Assembly: GCF_001660815.1 (NCBI RefSeq)
Contig: NZ_LYMI01000056.1
Coordinates: forward strand, 62,001 to 126,000
Length of the DNA: 64,000 bases
DNA from: Xanthomonas nasturtii
GTDB lineage: Bacteria > Pseudomonadota > Gammaproteobacteria > Xanthomonadales > Xanthomonadaceae
Direction of reading: 5' to 3'
Shown here: one piece after another, positions 46,005 to 55,974 of the stretch
How positions within the stretch are numbered: the stretch's first letter is position 1
Layout of the letters: each line of letters opens with the position of its first letter
Position numbers and translations under genes: made by a program
The notes under the pieces: generated by a model
The model's input: the letters and a program-made list of their open reading frames with translations, nothing else
Database searches by the model: none
What the model was told of the DNA's origin: nothing

Positions 46005-46739
46005 ATGGGTAGAGGCCCCTCGATCGAAGGCCGCAAGAACGCCTCCGACGCCAAACGCGGCAAGATGTTCACCAAGATCATCCGCGAGATCAGCGTGGCC
46101 GCGCGCGCCGGCGGCGGCGATCCTTCCAATAATCCGCGTCTGCGCACCGCCATGGACAAAGGGTTGTCGGCGAACATGTCCAAGGACGTGATCGAGCGCG
46201 CCATCAAGAAGTCCACCGGCGAGCTGGAAGGCGTGGAATACGAAGAAGTGCGCTACGAGGGCTATGCCCCCGGCGGCGTGGCGGTGATCGTGGACTGCCT
46301 GACCGACAACCGCGTGCGCACCGTGGCCGACGTGCGCCACGCCTTCAGCAAGTGCGGCGGCAACATGGGCACCGAGGGCTCGGTGGCTTTCATGTTCAAA
46401 CGCCTGGGCGTGCTCAGCTTCGCTGCCGGCATCGACGAAGACACCCTCACCGAGGCGGCCATCGAAGCCGGCGCCGACGACGTGGTGGTGTACCCGGAAG
46501 ACGGCGCCATCGACGTGCTGACCGCCCCGGACACCTTCGCCCAGGTCCAGGACGCCCTGGCCGCTGCCGGCCTGCAGCCGGCGCACGCCGAAATCACCTT
46601 TCGCGCCGAAAACGACATCGCCGTCGACGGCGACACCGCGCTGCAGGTGCGCAAGCTGCTCGACATGCTCGAAGACCTGGACGACGTGCAGGACGTGTAT
46701 TCGAACGTCGATCAAGCAGCGCTCGGTGCCGGGGCGTAA
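46005..46739 (+). CDS. yebC: YebC/PmpR-family protein
   Basis: 244-residue cytosolic protein beginning [20 protein letters not shown] and continuing [20 protein letters not shown], the highly conserved YebC N-terminus, with [19 protein letters not shown] in the middle. The family binds DNA or helps ribosomes translate difficult proline-rich stretches, depending on the member; which applies here is not visible. Placement immediately before ruvC is a conserved gene order in many Gammaproteobacteria. Confidence 0.93.
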   Translation: MGRGPSIEGRKNASDAKRGKMFTKIIREISVAARAGGGDPSNNPRLRTAMDKGLSANMSKDVIERAIKKSTGELEGVEYEEVRYEGYAPGGVAVIVDCLTDNRVRTVADVRHAFSKCGGNMGTEGSVAFMFKRLGVLSFAAGIDEDTLTEAAIEAGADDVVVYPEDGAIDVLTAPDTFAQVQDALAAAGLQPAHAEITFRAENDIAVDGDTALQVRKLLDMLEDLDDVQDVYSNVDQAALGAGA

Positions 46740-46758
46740 GGCCGCAGTGGCACCTGTC

Positions 46759-46788
46759 GGGACCCGGGACCCGGGACCGGGGACCCGG
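46759..46788. repeat. GGGACC repeat, yebC-ruvC left arm
   Basis: Alternating GGGACCC and GGGACCGGG units directly after yebC. They are complementary to the GGTCCC units at 46831-46862, so the two arms can form a stem with a loop of about 40 bases. Same repeat family as at 47415-47444, 47494-47515, 50219-50248 and 50336-50350. Confidence 0.75.
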
Positions 46789-46827
46789 AAGGGCGGTGCC
46801 GATGGTCAGGCCGTTACCGAGGTTGCT

Positions 46828-47385
46828 GTGCCCGGTCCCCGGTCCCCGGTCCCCGGTCCCGGCACCATCCGCATCCTGGGCATCGATCCCGGCTCGCAGC
46901 GCACCGGCATCGGCATCATCGATATCGACGAAGGCGGCCGTAGCCGGCATGTGCACCACGCGCCGCTGGTGCTGCTGGGCGAGGGCGATTTTGCGCAGCG
47001 GCTCAAGCGCCTGCTGCAGGGGCTGGGCGAGCTGATCGAAACCTACCGGCCGGACGAGGTGGCGATCGAGAAGGTGTTCATGGGCAAGAGTGCCGCCTCG
47101 GCGCTCAAGCTCGGCCACGCGCGCGGCGCGGCGATCTGTGCCGTGGTCATGCGCGACCTGCCGGTACACGAGTACGCGGCCACCGAGGTCAAGCTGGCCC
47201 TGGTCGGCAAGGGCAGTGCGGACAAGGTGCAGGTGCAGCACATGGTCGGCATCATGCTCAACCTGAAAGGCAAGCTGCAGCCCGACGCCGCCGACGCACT
47301 GGCGGTCGCCATCACTCACGCCCACGTGCGCGCCACGGCGCAGCGCCTGGGCGTCAATACCCAACAGGCCTGGAGCCGGAAATGA
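46828..47385 (+). CDS. ruvC: Holliday-junction resolvase RuvC (start altered by a repeat)
   Basis: Endonuclease that resolves Holliday junctions with RuvAB. The core starts [20 protein letters not shown] (first catalytic Asp in GIDPG), with [20 protein letters not shown] and [14 protein letters not shown] carrying the other acidic residues; about 173 core residues, normal length. No ATG lies at the expected position: the usual Met-x-Arg-Ile-Leu is here Thr-Ile-Arg-Ile-Leu preceded by GGTCCC repeats. GTG 46828, at the left edge of the repeat, is the nearest standard start and would add about 13 Pro/Gly-rich residues; ATC at 46867 is a non-standard alternative. The reading frame is otherwise intact. 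Confidence 0.88.
   Translation: MPGPRSPVPGPGTIRILGIDPGSQRTGIGIIDIDEGGRSRHVHHAPLVLLGEGDFAQRLKRLLQGLGELIETYRPDEVAIEKVFMGKSAASALKLGHARGAAICAVVMRDLPVHEYAATEVKLALVGKGSADKVQVQHMVGIMLNLKGKLQPDAADALAVAITHAHVRATAQRLGVNTQQAWSRK
46831..46862. repeat. GGTCCC repeat inside the ruvC 5' end
   Basis: CCCGGTCCCC units repeated to CCCGG, inverted relative to 46759-46788. Translated in the ruvC frame it gives a Pro-Gly-Pro-Arg-Ser-Pro run. Confidence 0.75.
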
Positions 47386-47414
47386 CGATGATAATGGTAA
47401 GCGGCAGTGGAGTC

Positions 47415-47515
47415 GGGACCGGGGACCGGGGACCCGGGACCCGGAGCACGTTTGCCGATAAAGCCACAGGCATCGCCGCTTTTTCCGGTGCCTGGTCCCG
47501 GGTCCCCGGTCCCGG
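47415..47515. repeat. Inverted GGGACC / GGTCCC repeat between ruvC and ruvA
   Basis: Left arm of GGGACCGGGGACC units at 47415-47444, right arm of GGTCCCGGGTCCCC units at 47494-47515, about 50 bases apart. The arms can pair. The right arm ends nine bases before the ruvA GTG, taking the place of a normal ribosome-binding site. Confidence 0.75.
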
Positions 47516-47524
47516 TGTTTCACC

Positions 47525-48109
47525 GTGATCGGCCGTCTGCGCGGGATCCTGGCCTACAAGCAGCCGCCGTGGCTGGTGATCGATGTGGGCGGAGTGGGGT
47601 ATGAGCTGGAGGCGCCGATGAGCACCTTCTACGACCTGCCCGATGTCGGCCGCGACGTGATCCTGTTTACCCATTACGCGCAGAAGGAAGACAGCGTGTC
47701 GCTGTACGGCTTTCTGCGCGAAGGCGAGCGGCGGCTGTTCCGCGACGTGCAAAAGGTCACCGGCATCGGCGCCAAGATCGCGCTGGCGGTGCTGTCCGGC
47801 GTCAGCGTGGACGAGTTCGCCCGCCTGATCACCGGCGGCGACATCACCGCGCTCACCCGCATTCCCGGCATCGGCAAGAAGACCGCCGAGCGCATGGTGG
47901 TGGAACTGCGCGACCGCGCTGCCGATTTCAGCAGCGGTGCGCCGATCACCGGCCAGTTGGGACCGGACGCCGTCTCCGAAGCCACCGTGGCCCTGCAACA
48001 GCTGGGTTACAAGCCGGCCGAGGCCGCCCGCATGGCGCGCGACGCCGGGGCCGAAGGCGACGAAGTCGCCACCGTCATTCGCAAGGCGCTGCAAGCCGCG
48101 CTGCGTTGA
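47525..48109 (+). CDS. ruvA: Holliday-junction DNA helicase subunit RuvA
   Basis: 194-residue tetrameric protein that binds Holliday junctions and loads RuvB. OB-fold start [20 protein letters not shown] (from GTG 47525, the only start matching the family's MIGRLRG), two helix-hairpin-helix motifs ([38 protein letters not shown]) and a C-terminal RuvB-contact domain from about residue 145. Preceded by repeat sequence rather than a clear ribosome site. Confidence 0.96.
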   Translation: MIGRLRGILAYKQPPWLVIDVGGVGYELEAPMSTFYDLPDVGRDVILFTHYAQKEDSVSLYGFLREGERRLFRDVQKVTGIGAKIALAVLSGVSVDEFARLITGGDITALTRIPGIGKKTAERMVVELRDRAADFSSGAPITGQLGPDAVSEATVALQQLGYKPAEAARMARDAGAEGDEVATVIRKALQAALR

Positions 48110-48305
48110 GCGCAGCCGCCACATCGCCGCGGCGCCGCCAAGCGGACGCGGCCGGCACTCGGAATCGGCAGGTACGGCTCGTACACTGCGCTTCCTTGCT
48201 GCGGTCCGCCGTGTGGCGGCTGCCTGCGACATTCGGGCAGGCGCCTAAGGTGGGCGCTGCCTTCCTCCTCTTTCTTCACGCTGTCTGGCCAAAACTGCTC
48301 ACATC

Positions 48306-50213
48306 ATGTCCCACACCCCTACACCTGCAGCCGGCTCCGGCCATGCGCCCGCAAACAGCCACATGGCATTGGTCATTGGTGCGATCGGCGTCGTCTTCGG
48401 CGATATCGGCACCAGCCCGCTGTACACCCTCAAGGAGGCGTTTTCGCCGCACTACGGGTTGACCAGCGACCACGACACTGTGCTGGGCGTGCTGTCGCTG
48501 GCGTTCTGGGCGCTGATGATCACCGTCACGCTCAAGTACGTCACCATCATCATGCGCGCCGACAACGAGGGCGAAGGCGGCATCATGGCGCTGATGGCGC
48601 TGACCCAGCGCACACTCAAGCAGGGCTCGCGCTCGGCATATGTGGTGGGCATCCTCGGCATCTTCGGCGCTTCGCTGTTCTTCGGCGACGGCGTGATCAC
48701 GCCGGCCATCTCGGTGATGGGCGCAGTGGAAGGCCTGGAAATCGCCGCGCCCAGCCTGCACCCCTTCATCGTGCCGATCACCGTGGTGGTCCTGCTTATC
48801 GTGTTCATGGTGCAGCGCTTCGGCACTGAGACCGTCGGCAAGGTGTTCGGCCCGATCACCTGCCTGTGGTTCCTGTCGCTGGGCGCCATTGGCATCTGGA
48901 ACATCGTCGATGCGCCGGAAGTGATGAAGGCCTTCAACCCCTGGTGGGCGATCCGCTTCTTCATCGAGCACGGCTGGCACGGGGTGTTCATCCTCGGTGC
49001 GGTGGTGCTGGCGGTGACCGGCGGCGAAGCGCTGTATGCGGATATGGGCCATTTCGGCGCACGCCCGATCCGTCACGGCTGGTACTTCTTCGTGCTGCCG
49101 ATGCTGCTGCTCAACTACCTGGGCCAGGGCGCACTGGTGCTCAATCACCCGTCCGCGCTGAAAAACCCGTTCTTCGAAGCGGTGCCAAGCTGGGCGCTGT
49201 ATCCGATGATCATCCTGGCCACGCTGGCGGCGGTGATCGCCTCGCAGGCGGTGATCACCGGTGCGTATTCGGTGGCCCGGCAGGCCATGCAGCTGGGCTA
49301 CATCCCGCGCATGCTGATCAAGCACACCTCGCGCACCACCATCGGCCAGATCTATGTGCCCGGCATCAACTGGCTGCTGATGGTGATGGTGATCGCGCTG
49401 GTGCTGATCTTCCGCAGCTCCACCAATCTGGCGGTGGCCTACGGCATTTCGGTCTCGATGACCATGCTGATCGACACCTTGCTGCTGGCGCTGGTGGCGC
49501 GCTCGCTGTGGCCGCGCTGGCGCAACTGGGTGCTGCCGCTGTGCGTGGTGTTCTTCATCATCGAACTGGCCTTCGTCATCGCCAACGGCGCCAAGCTGCT
49601 GCAGGGCGCCTGGTTCCCGCTGGCGCTGGGCATCGTGGTGTTCACCCTGATGCGCACCTGGCGCCGCGGCCGCGCGTTGCTGCGCGAGGAAATCCGCAAG
49701 GACGGCATCCGTATCGACAGCTTCCTGCCCGGCCTGATGCTGGCGCCGCCGGCGCGGGTACCGGGCATGGCGGTGTTCCTCACCGCCGATCCGATGGTGG
49801 TGCCGCATGCATTGATGCACAACCTCAAGCACAACAAGGTGCTGCACGAGCGCAACATCTTCCTCAACGTCGACACCTTGCCGATTCCGTATGCGCCGGC
49901 GGACAAGCGCCTGCAGATCGAATCGATCGGCGACGAGTTCTACCGCGTCTACGTGCGCTTCGGCTTCATGGAAACGCCCGACGTGCCGCTGGCATTGATG
50001 CGCTCCTGCGACCAGGGCGGCATCCATTTCGACCCGATGGACACCACCTTCTTCGCCAGCCGCGAAACCATCGTGGCCAGCGCCAACCGCGGCATGCCGA
50101 TCTGGCGCGACAAGCTGTTCGCGCTGATGCATCGCAACGCCGCCCCGGCCACCGGCTTCTTCCGCATCCCCGGTAATCGCCTGGTCGAGTTGGGCGCGCA
50201 GGTGGAGATTTAA
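48306..50213 (+). CDS. kup: Low-affinity potassium transporter Kup
   Basis: 635-residue KUP/HAK/KT-family K+:H+ symporter. Twelve membrane helices starting [20 protein letters not shown] (the family's [13 protein letters not shown] signature), with [16 protein letters not shown] and [20 protein letters not shown]; a cytosolic C-terminal domain begins about residue 450. Sits between ruvA and ruvB, splitting the ruv genes. The 196 bases upstream contain no clear regulatory element. Confidence 0.96.
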   Translation: MSHTPTPAAGSGHAPANSHMALVIGAIGVVFGDIGTSPLYTLKEAFSPHYGLTSDHDTVLGVLSLAFWALMITVTLKYVTIIMRADNEGEGGIMALMALTQRTLKQGSRSAYVVGILGIFGASLFFGDGVITPAISVMGAVEGLEIAAPSLHPFIVPITVVVLLIVFMVQRFGTETVGKVFGPITCLWFLSLGAIGIWNIVDAPEVMKAFNPWWAIRFFIEHGWHGVFILGAVVLAVTGGEALYADMGHFGARPIRHGWYFFVLPMLLLNYLGQGALVLNHPSALKNPFFEAVPSWALYPMIILATLAAVIASQAVITGAYSVARQAMQLGYIPRMLIKHTSRTTIGQIYVPGINWLLMVMVIALVLIFRSSTNLAVAYGISVSMTMLIDTLLLALVARSLWPRWRNWVLPLCVVFFIIELAFVIANGAKLLQGAWFPLALGIVVFTLMRTWRRGRALLREEIRKDGIRIDSFLPGLMLAPPARVPGMAVFLTADPMVVPHALMHNLKHNKVLHERNIFLNVDTLPIPYAPADKRLQIESIGDEFYRVYVRFGFMETPDVPLALMRSCDQGGIHFDPMDTTFFASRETIVASANRGMPIWRDKLFALMHRNAAPATGFFRIPGNRLVELGAQVEI

Positions 50214-50218
50214 ATGCC

Positions 50219-50248
50219 GGGACACGGGACCGGGGACCGGGGGCCCGC
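50219..50248. repeat. GGGACC repeat after kup
   Basis: CGGGACCGGGGACCGGGGG-type units six bases beyond the kup stop, the fourth member of the repeat family seen around ruvC and ruvA. Confidence 0.7.
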
Positions 50249-50335
50249 TAAAAGCGTGCTGCAGTCTTCTACAATTGCCGGATCATGATGTCTTTCCTGC
50301 CCTCTGCTGCCCCGCCCGCAATCGCACGCCATGCG

Positions 50336-50350
50336 TTTCCCGGGTCCCGC
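50336..50350. repeat. Short GGGTCCC repeat unit at the ruvB start
   Basis: TTTCCCGGGTCCCGC ends two bases before the ruvB ATG and matches the repeat family in reverse orientation to 50219-50248. It replaces the expected ribosome-binding site. Confidence 0.5.
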
Positions 50351-50352
50351 TA

Positions 50353-51390
50353 ATGGAACAGCGCATCATCGCCAGCAGCGCCACCCGCGAAGACGATGCC
50401 GCCGATGCGAGCATCCGCCCCAAGCGCCTGGCCGACTATCTCGGCCAGCAGCCGGTGCGCGAGCAGATGGACATCTATATCCAGGCAGCCAAGGCGCGCG
50501 GCGAGGCGATGGATCATGTGCTGATCTTCGGCCCGCCCGGCCTGGGCAAGACCACGCTCAGCCACGTCATCGCCAACGAGCTGGGCGTGAGCCTGCGTTC
50601 CACCTCCGGCCCGGTGATCGAAAAGGCAGGGGACCTGGCCGCGCTGCTGACCAACCTGCAGCCGCACGATGTGCTGTTCATCGACGAGATTCATCGGCTG
50701 TCGCCGGTGGTGGAAGAAGTGCTGTACCCGGCGATGGAAGATTTCCAGATCGACATCATGATCGGCGACGGCCCGGCCGCGCGCTCGATCAAGATCGACC
50801 TGCCGCCGTTCACCCTGATCGGCGCCACCACCCGCGCCGGCCTGCTGACCGCGCCACTGCGCGACCGCTTCGGCATCGTGCAGCGGCTGGAATTCTATTC
50901 GCCGCAGGAACTGACCCGCATCGTGATCCGCTCGGCTGCCATTCTGGGCATCGACTGCACGCCCGAAGGCGCCGCCGAAATCGCGCGTCGCGCACGCGGC
51001 ACCCCGCGTATCGCCAACCGGTTGCTGCGCCGCGTGCGCGACTACGCCCAGGTCAAGGCCGCCGGGCATATCGATCTGCCGGTGGCGCAGGCCGCCATGC
51101 AGATGCTGAAAGTTGACCCGGAAGGCTTCGACGAGCTCGATCGCCGCATGCTGCGCACCATCGTCGAACATTTCGATGGTGGCCCGGTGGGCGTGGAATC
51201 GCTGGCCGCCTCGCTGTCGGAAGAGCGCGGCACACTGGAAGACGTGATCGAGCCCTACCTGATCCAGCAGGGTTTTCTGATCCGCACCGCGCGCGGCCGC
51301 ATGGCCACCACCAAGGCCTACCTGCATCTGGGCCTGAAGCCGCCGCGCGACCGCGCCCCGGCCATCGGCGAACCGGGAGAGCTGTTTTGA
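50353..51390 (+). CDS. ruvB: Holliday-junction branch-migration ATPase RuvB
   Basis: 345-residue AAA+ motor. N-terminus [40 protein letters not shown], Walker [12 protein letters not shown], Walker [10 protein letters not shown], sensor 1 IGATTRAG, sensor 2 [17 protein letters not shown] and a winged-helix DNA-binding C-terminus. ATG 50353 matches the usual start; the frame is open upstream without similarity. Confidence 0.97.
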   Translation: MEQRIIASSATREDDAADASIRPKRLADYLGQQPVREQMDIYIQAAKARGEAMDHVLIFGPPGLGKTTLSHVIANELGVSLRSTSGPVIEKAGDLAALLTNLQPHDVLFIDEIHRLSPVVEEVLYPAMEDFQIDIMIGDGPAARSIKIDLPPFTLIGATTRAGLLTAPLRDRFGIVQRLEFYSPQELTRIVIRSAAILGIDCTPEGAAEIARRARGTPRIANRLLRRVRDYAQVKAAGHIDLPVAQAAMQMLKVDPEGFDELDRRMLRTIVEHFDGGPVGVESLAASLSEERGTLEDVIEPYLIQQGFLIRTARGRMATTKAYLHLGLKPPRDRAPAIGEPGELF

Positions 51391-51442
51391 TGGCGCTCGG
51401 TTCGTCGCTCGCCCGGGCCGTCCCGACCGACATTCCGTGCCC

Positions 51443-51901
51443 ATGACCATCGATTCCCGACTCCCGATTCTTGAATCCCCGCCTGTATTCAGTTGGCCGA
51501 CACGCGTCTACTGGGAAGATACCGACGCCGGCGGGGTGGTCTACCACGCGCGCTACGTCGCCTTCATGGAACGTGCGCGCACCGAGTGGATGCGCGCGGC
51601 CGGTTACGGGCAGGATCTGATGCGCCAAGACCATGGTCTGGTGTTTGCGGTCCGTTCGATGCAACTGGATTTCCTCAAGCCGGCCCGGCTCGACGACGCG
51701 CTGTCAGTGTCGGCGGTACTGCTGAGATGCAGGCGGGCCAGCCTGCTGTTTGCGCAATCGGTGCGTCGCGAGGGCGAAGTGCTGCTGACTGCCGAGGTGC
51801 GCATCGCCGCGCTCGGTACCAGCGACTTCCGCCCGCGTGGCATGGACGATGCGGTGTATGACGTGTTGAAAGCTCTAGAAACCACAGAATCCGATTACTG
51901 A
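51443..51901 (+). CDS. ybgC: Tol-Pal-associated acyl-CoA thioesterase YbgC
   Basis: Hotdog-fold thioesterase, 152 residues, with the catalytic Asp in YWEDTDAGGVVYHARY. First gene of the tol-pal cluster, 11 bases before tolQ, as in E. coli. ATG 51443 was chosen; GTG 51437 is an alternative. The first 14 residues are encoded by an interspersed repeat (51452-51480), so the N-terminus is longer and unlike other YbgC proteins, whose similarity begins at FSWPTRVYWE. Confidence 0.92.
   Translation: MTIDSRLPILESPPVFSWPTRVYWEDTDAGGVVYHARYVAFMERARTEWMRAAGYGQDLMRQDHGLVFAVRSMQLDFLKPARLDDALSVSAVLLRCRRASLLFAQSVRREGEVLLTAEVRIAALGTSDFRPRGMDDAVYDVLKALETTESDY
51452..51480. repeat. GATTCCCGACTCCCGATT-type repeat inside the ybgC 5' end
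   Basis: GATTCCCGACTCCCGATTC followed by TTGAATCCCC is the AT-richer form of a repeat commonly scattered between Xanthomonas genes. Here it is translated as part of the ybgC N-terminus. Confidence 0.6.
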
Positions 51902-51912
51902 GGAACGAACGG

Positions 51913-52692
51913 ATGTCGATTGCATTGCTCCTGGCCCTGCAGGACACGGTAGTGGAAGCACTGCCGCAGGACGTCGCCGCTGCCGCGGCGCAGACCGCCA
52001 GCGTGGCGCACAACAGCAGCATCAACTATGTAGACCTGATCCTGCGCGCCAGTATCCCGGTCAAGATCATCGTGTTGCTGTTGCTGATCGGCTCGTTCAT
52101 CAGCTGGGTGATCATTTTCCGCAAGGCGCGTGCATTCAAGCAGGCCAACCGCGAGGCGGACGAGTTCGAAAACCGCTTCTGGTCCGGTGCGGACCTGGCC
52201 AAGCTGTACGCCTCGGCGACCGACCGCAACCGCACTGTCGGTGGTCTGGAGTCGATGTTCGAAAGCGGGTTCCGCGAGTTTTCGCGTCTGCGCGACCGCC
52301 GCCGCCTGGATGCACGCGTGCAGCTGGAAGGCGCACAGCGCGCCATGCGCACCGCCTTCACCCGCGAAGTCGACCAGCTCGAGCGCAATCTCGAATTGCT
52401 GGCCAACATCGGTTCCACCGCGCCGTACGTCGGCCTGGTCGGCACCGTGTTCGGCATCATGGTGACCATGCACGATATGGTCAGCAGCGGCGAGCAGGCC
52501 GGTATCGCTGCGGTGGCGCCGGGTATCTCCGAGGCATTGTTTGCGACCGCCATCGGCCTGTTCGTCGCGATTCCGGCGGTGTGGGCCTATAACCGCTTCA
52601 CCACGCGCGTGGAACGGCTGTCGGTCCGCTACGAAACCTTCGCCGACGAATTCAGCTCCATCCTGCAGCGCCAGGCCGGCGCCGACGAGTGA
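51913..52692 (+). CDS. tolQ: Tol-Pal system protein TolQ
   Basis: 259-residue inner-membrane proton-channel protein of the MotA/TolQ/ExbB family; with TolR it uses the proton motive force to energise TolA during outer-membrane constriction. Three membrane helices: SIPVKIIVLLLLIGSFISWV near residue 50, and two near the C-terminus (VGLVGTVFGIMVTMHD; LFATAIGLFVAIPAVWAYNR). A 154-base gap before tolR, unusual for this operon, holds no gene I can support. Confidence 0.95.
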   Translation: MSIALLLALQDTVVEALPQDVAAAAAQTASVAHNSSINYVDLILRASIPVKIIVLLLLIGSFISWVIIFRKARAFKQANREADEFENRFWSGADLAKLYASATDRNRTVGGLESMFESGFREFSRLRDRRRLDARVQLEGAQRAMRTAFTREVDQLERNLELLANIGSTAPYVGLVGTVFGIMVTMHDMVSSGEQAGIAAVAPGISEALFATAIGLFVAIPAVWAYNRFTTRVERLSVRYETFADEFSSILQRQAGADE

Positions 52693-52846
52693 TGCGCGCT
52701 GCCGGCATGTACCCGCACGGCGTTACGCGGGAAGTGGCCGGCAGAGCCAGTCGCGTTAGCGGCAGCGCCACGCGCGGATGTCCCTCACCCGGACGCCGCG
52801 ACCACGCTGCCGCCCGGCGCCGAGGACTAACTAGGAACGTTGCACG

Positions 52847-53296
52847 ATGATTTCCGGTATTTCCCGTCGTAAGAAGCGCAAGCTCAAATCCGACATCAAT
52901 GTCGTGCCGTACATCGACGTGATGCTGGTGCTGCTGATCATCTTCATGGTGACCGCGCCACTGCTGACCCTGAGCACCGACGTCAACCTGCCGAGCTCGC
53001 GCGCCAAGGCGCTGGAGAGCAAGCAGGACCCGGTCATCGTGGTGGTGGCGGCCGATGGCCAGCTCGCACTGCAGCTGCCCAAGGGCAAGCCGCAGGCGAT
53101 GGACGTGGCCGCGCTGCAGGCGCAGCTGGCTGCCATCGTCGCGCAGGACAAAGAGGCACGCGTGGTGGTGGCGGGCGATCGCGCCGCGCCGTATCAAAAG
53201 ATCATGGATGCCATCGACGTGCTCAAGCAGGCCAAGGTCGAGAAGGTCGGCCTGATTTCCGATTCCGGCGGCACTGCAGGCAGCGATGCACGCTGA
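52847..53296 (+). CDS. tolR: Tol-Pal system protein TolR
   Basis: 149-residue ExbD/TolR-family protein with one N-terminal membrane helix carrying the conserved proton-path Asp: INVVPYIDVMLVLLIIFMVT. The C-terminal periplasmic domain follows. Its 3' end overlaps tolA by 11 bases. Works with TolQ and TolA. Confidence 0.95.
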   Translation: MISGISRRKKRKLKSDINVVPYIDVMLVLLIIFMVTAPLLTLSTDVNLPSSRAKALESKQDPVIVVVAADGQLALQLPKGKPQAMDVAALQAQLAAIVAQDKEARVVVAGDRAAPYQKIMDAIDVLKQAKVEKVGLISDSGGTAGSDAR

Positions 53297-54326
53297 CGCA
53301 CTCCCCACGCAGACGGCGCGCGAAGACGGCTGGTTTCGACCGGTCGTGCTGGCGCTGGTCGTGCATGTCCTGGTCGCCCTGGTGTTCATCGCCGGCTGGC
53401 TGTGGTCGCCCGAGCGTGCGGTCGAGCCGGCAGCGGGCGACCCCAGCATGGAAGCCTCGCTGGACGTGTCCGCGGCAGAAGCGCGGGTCGCACGTCAGGC
53501 GTTGAAAGCCACGCCGGTCGAAACGCCGCCGCCGCCCGCGCCATTGCCCGACCCCGCGCCGGAAGACAGCGTGCCGCCGCCGCAGCCGATCCCCGAACCG
53601 CGCCCGCAGGATGCGCCCACGCCGCAACAGGCGCAGGCGCAGGAGCGTGTGGCCCAGCCGGACAAGGTGGACCAGGAGAAGGTCGACGCACTGGCCATTT
53701 CCGCCGAAAAGGCCAAGCAGGAGCAGGAAGCCAAGCGTCGCCAGGAGCAGATCGACCTGACCGAGCGCAAACGCCAGGAAGAGGCCGAGCAGAAGTTGCG
53801 CCTGGCCAAGCAGCAGGAAGAAACCGACGCCAAGAAGAAGCAGGCGGCTGCGCAGCAGCAGGCCGAGGAAGCCGAGCGCCAAAAGAAGATCGCCGACATC
53901 CGCCGCCAGCGCGAGCAGGCCACCAAGGAAGCCGCGCTGGCCGAGCAAAAGTTGCGCCAGGTTGCCGCGGCGCGTGCGCAGCAGGCTTCGGCGGCCGCCG
54001 CAACCAGCGCGCAGCCGACTGCAGGGCAGGGCGGGACCAGTACCGACCTGTCGGCCAAGTACGCTGCGGCGATCCAGCAGAAGGTGCTGGCGCAGTGGGT
54101 ACGCCCGCCGTCGGTGCCGCCTGGCCAGAAATGCACCATCAACATCCGCCAGTTGCCGGGCGGCAGCGTGATGGAAGCCAAGGTCGCGCCGGGTTGCCCC
54201 TACGACGAGGCTGGCCAGCGCTCGATCGAAGCCGCCGTACTGAGCGCGCAGCCGTTGCCATACCGCGGGTTCGAATCGGTGTTCCAGCGCAACCTGACCT
54301 TCGTGTTCACCGCGCAGGATCAGTAA
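53286..54326 (+). CDS. tolA: Tol-Pal system protein TolA
   Basis: 346 residues: a single N-terminal membrane helix (VVLALVVHVLVALVFIAGWL), a Pro-rich then long Lys/Gln/Ala/Glu helical domain II (about 75-240), and a C-terminal domain III (about 250-346) with KYAAAIQQKVLAQWVRPPSV and CTINIRQLPGGSVMEAKVAP. Spans the periplasm to contact Pal/TolB. Compared with E. coli TolA the helical region is shorter. Confidence 0.95.
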   Translation: MHADALPTQTAREDGWFRPVVLALVVHVLVALVFIAGWLWSPERAVEPAAGDPSMEASLDVSAAEARVARQALKATPVETPPPPAPLPDPAPEDSVPPPQPIPEPRPQDAPTPQQAQAQERVAQPDKVDQEKVDALAISAEKAKQEQEAKRRQEQIDLTERKRQEEAEQKLRLAKQQEETDAKKKQAAAQQQAEEAERQKKIADIRRQREQATKEAALAEQKLRQVAAARAQQASAAAATSAQPTAGQGGTSTDLSAKYAAAIQQKVLAQWVRPPSVPPGQKCTINIRQLPGGSVMEAKVAPGCPYDEAGQRSIEAAVLSAQPLPYRGFESVFQRNLTFVFTAQDQ

Positions 54327-54597
54327 CCGGCTTTGGTACTGGCCGGGCTGCGGCTGCCTTCCGGCGCTGCAGCCCGGCGACGCCGGCAATACTGTCCGAG
54401 CCGGGGGGCGTGTGACGGCTGCTACTGCCGATAGGCAGTGAGGCAGTCGCTGCGCACCGGTGCCTCGCCGGCAGTGCCTTCGAATTCGCTACACGATCGC
54501 TCGCTCCATTTTCACATCATCTCGTTCACGATTGCGAGTATGTTCACCCGTTGATTGCTATCCCTTGCACACTTTTCCTGCCCGATCCGAGCCGTCC

Positions 54598-55917
54598 ATG
54601 AAGAAACCGCTGCGTTGGCTAGCTGCCTTGACCGCCCTGTTGTTGCCGCTGAGCGCACTCGCGCAACAGCAAGGGCTCACCATCGACATCGTGGGCGGTA
54701 GCGCGTCGGCCACGCCGATCGCTGTCATCCCCATGCCGTACCAGGGCTCCGGCACCGCGCCGCAGACCGATGTGTCGGCCGTTGTCGGCGCTGACCTGGA
54801 CCGTTCCGGCCAGTTCCGCACGCTGCCGGCTGCGCAGATCGTCGAAAAACCCAGCCGCGGCACCGAGGTGCAGTTCCAGACCTGGCGCACGCTCAAGCAG
54901 AATTACATCGTCGTCGGCCGTGTCATGGATGCGGGCGAAGGCGCCTACCGGGTCGAGTACGAATTGTTCGACGTGGCCAAGGGCGAGCGCATGCTTGGCC
55001 TGGCGATGACCGCGCGCGCCAACGCGATGCGCGACGTCTCGCATCAGATGGCCGATGCGATCTACGAAAAAATCACCGGCGTGCGCGGCGCGTTCTGGAC
55101 CCGGATTGCCTATGTGACCGCCAGCGGCAAGGGTGGCGCCATGCGCTACGCGTTGATGGTGGCCGATTCGGATGGCTACAACCCGCAGACCATCGTGCGC
55201 TCGGCCGAGCCGCTGCTGTCGCCGAACTGGAGCCCGGACGGCAAGAGGCTGGCGTATGTGAGCTTCGAGCGGGGCAATTCGTCGATCTATCTGCAGGACA
55301 TCGCCACCGGCGCACGCGAACTGGTCTCCAGCTTCCGTGGCATCAACGGCGCACCGTCGTTCTCGCCGGACGGCCGCCGCCTGGCGCTGGCGCTGTCGCG
55401 CAGCGGCAACCCGGAAATCTACGTGATGGATCTGGGCAGCAAGCAGCTGACCCAGATGACCAATCACTTCGGCATCGACACCGAGCCGACCTGGGCAGCC
55501 GACGGCGGCAGCATCTACTTCACCTCCGATCGCGGCGGCCGTCCGCAGATCTATCAGGTTTCCGCCAGTGGCGGCAGCGCCAATCGGGTGACCTTCCAGG
55601 GCAACTACAACGCCACCGCCAGCGTCTCGTTCGACGGCAAGAAGATCGCCGTGGCGCAGGGCAGCGGCAACAGCTACCGCATTGCGATGATGGACCGCAG
55701 CCTGGGTTCGCCCAGCTGGAGCACGCTGTCGCCGGGTTCGCTGGACGAATCGCCGAGCTTTGCGCCTAACGCCAGCATGGTGTTATATGCCGCGCGCGAA
55801 GGCGGCCGTGGCGTGCTGTACGCCGTCTCTTCCGACGCTCGGGTCCGCCAGCGTCTGGTTCTGGCGGACGGCGATGTGAGAGAACCCGCATGGGGGCCTT
55901 ACCGAACCGCGCATTAA
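54598..55917 (+). CDS. tolB: Tol-Pal system beta-propeller protein TolB
   Basis: 439-residue periplasmic protein. Signal peptide MKKPLRWLAALTALLLPLSA ends near LAQQQ; an N-terminal anticodon-binding-like domain (to about 165) precedes a six-bladed propeller with repeated Pro-Asp-Gly turns (NWSPDGKRLAYVSF, SFSPDGRRLALAL, SFDGKKIAVAQG). ATG 54598 is the start that gives a standard signal peptide. The 271 bases after tolA hold the likely promoter of tolB-pal-cpoB but no gene. Confidence 0.95.
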   Translation: MKKPLRWLAALTALLLPLSALAQQQGLTIDIVGGSASATPIAVIPMPYQGSGTAPQTDVSAVVGADLDRSGQFRTLPAAQIVEKPSRGTEVQFQTWRTLKQNYIVVGRVMDAGEGAYRVEYELFDVAKGERMLGLAMTARANAMRDVSHQMADAIYEKITGVRGAFWTRIAYVTASGKGGAMRYALMVADSDGYNPQTIVRSAEPLLSPNWSPDGKRLAYVSFERGNSSIYLQDIATGARELVSSFRGINGAPSFSPDGRRLALALSRSGNPEIYVMDLGSKQLTQMTNHFGIDTEPTWAADGGSIYFTSDRGGRPQIYQVSASGGSANRVTFQGNYNATASVSFDGKKIAVAQGSGNSYRIAMMDRSLGSPSWSTLSPGSLDESPSFAPNASMVLYAAREGGRGVLYAVSSDARVRQRLVLADGDVREPAWGPYRTAH

Positions 55918-55974
55918 TGTTAATATTTCGCTGCGTTAAACCACTCATTGGCCCAGAGCCTCCATAGGTACCCC

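Noticed and set aside
52693-52846. Small gene between tolQ and tolR
   Set aside because: No start codon with a ribosome site and no protein-like frame; simply a long spacer.
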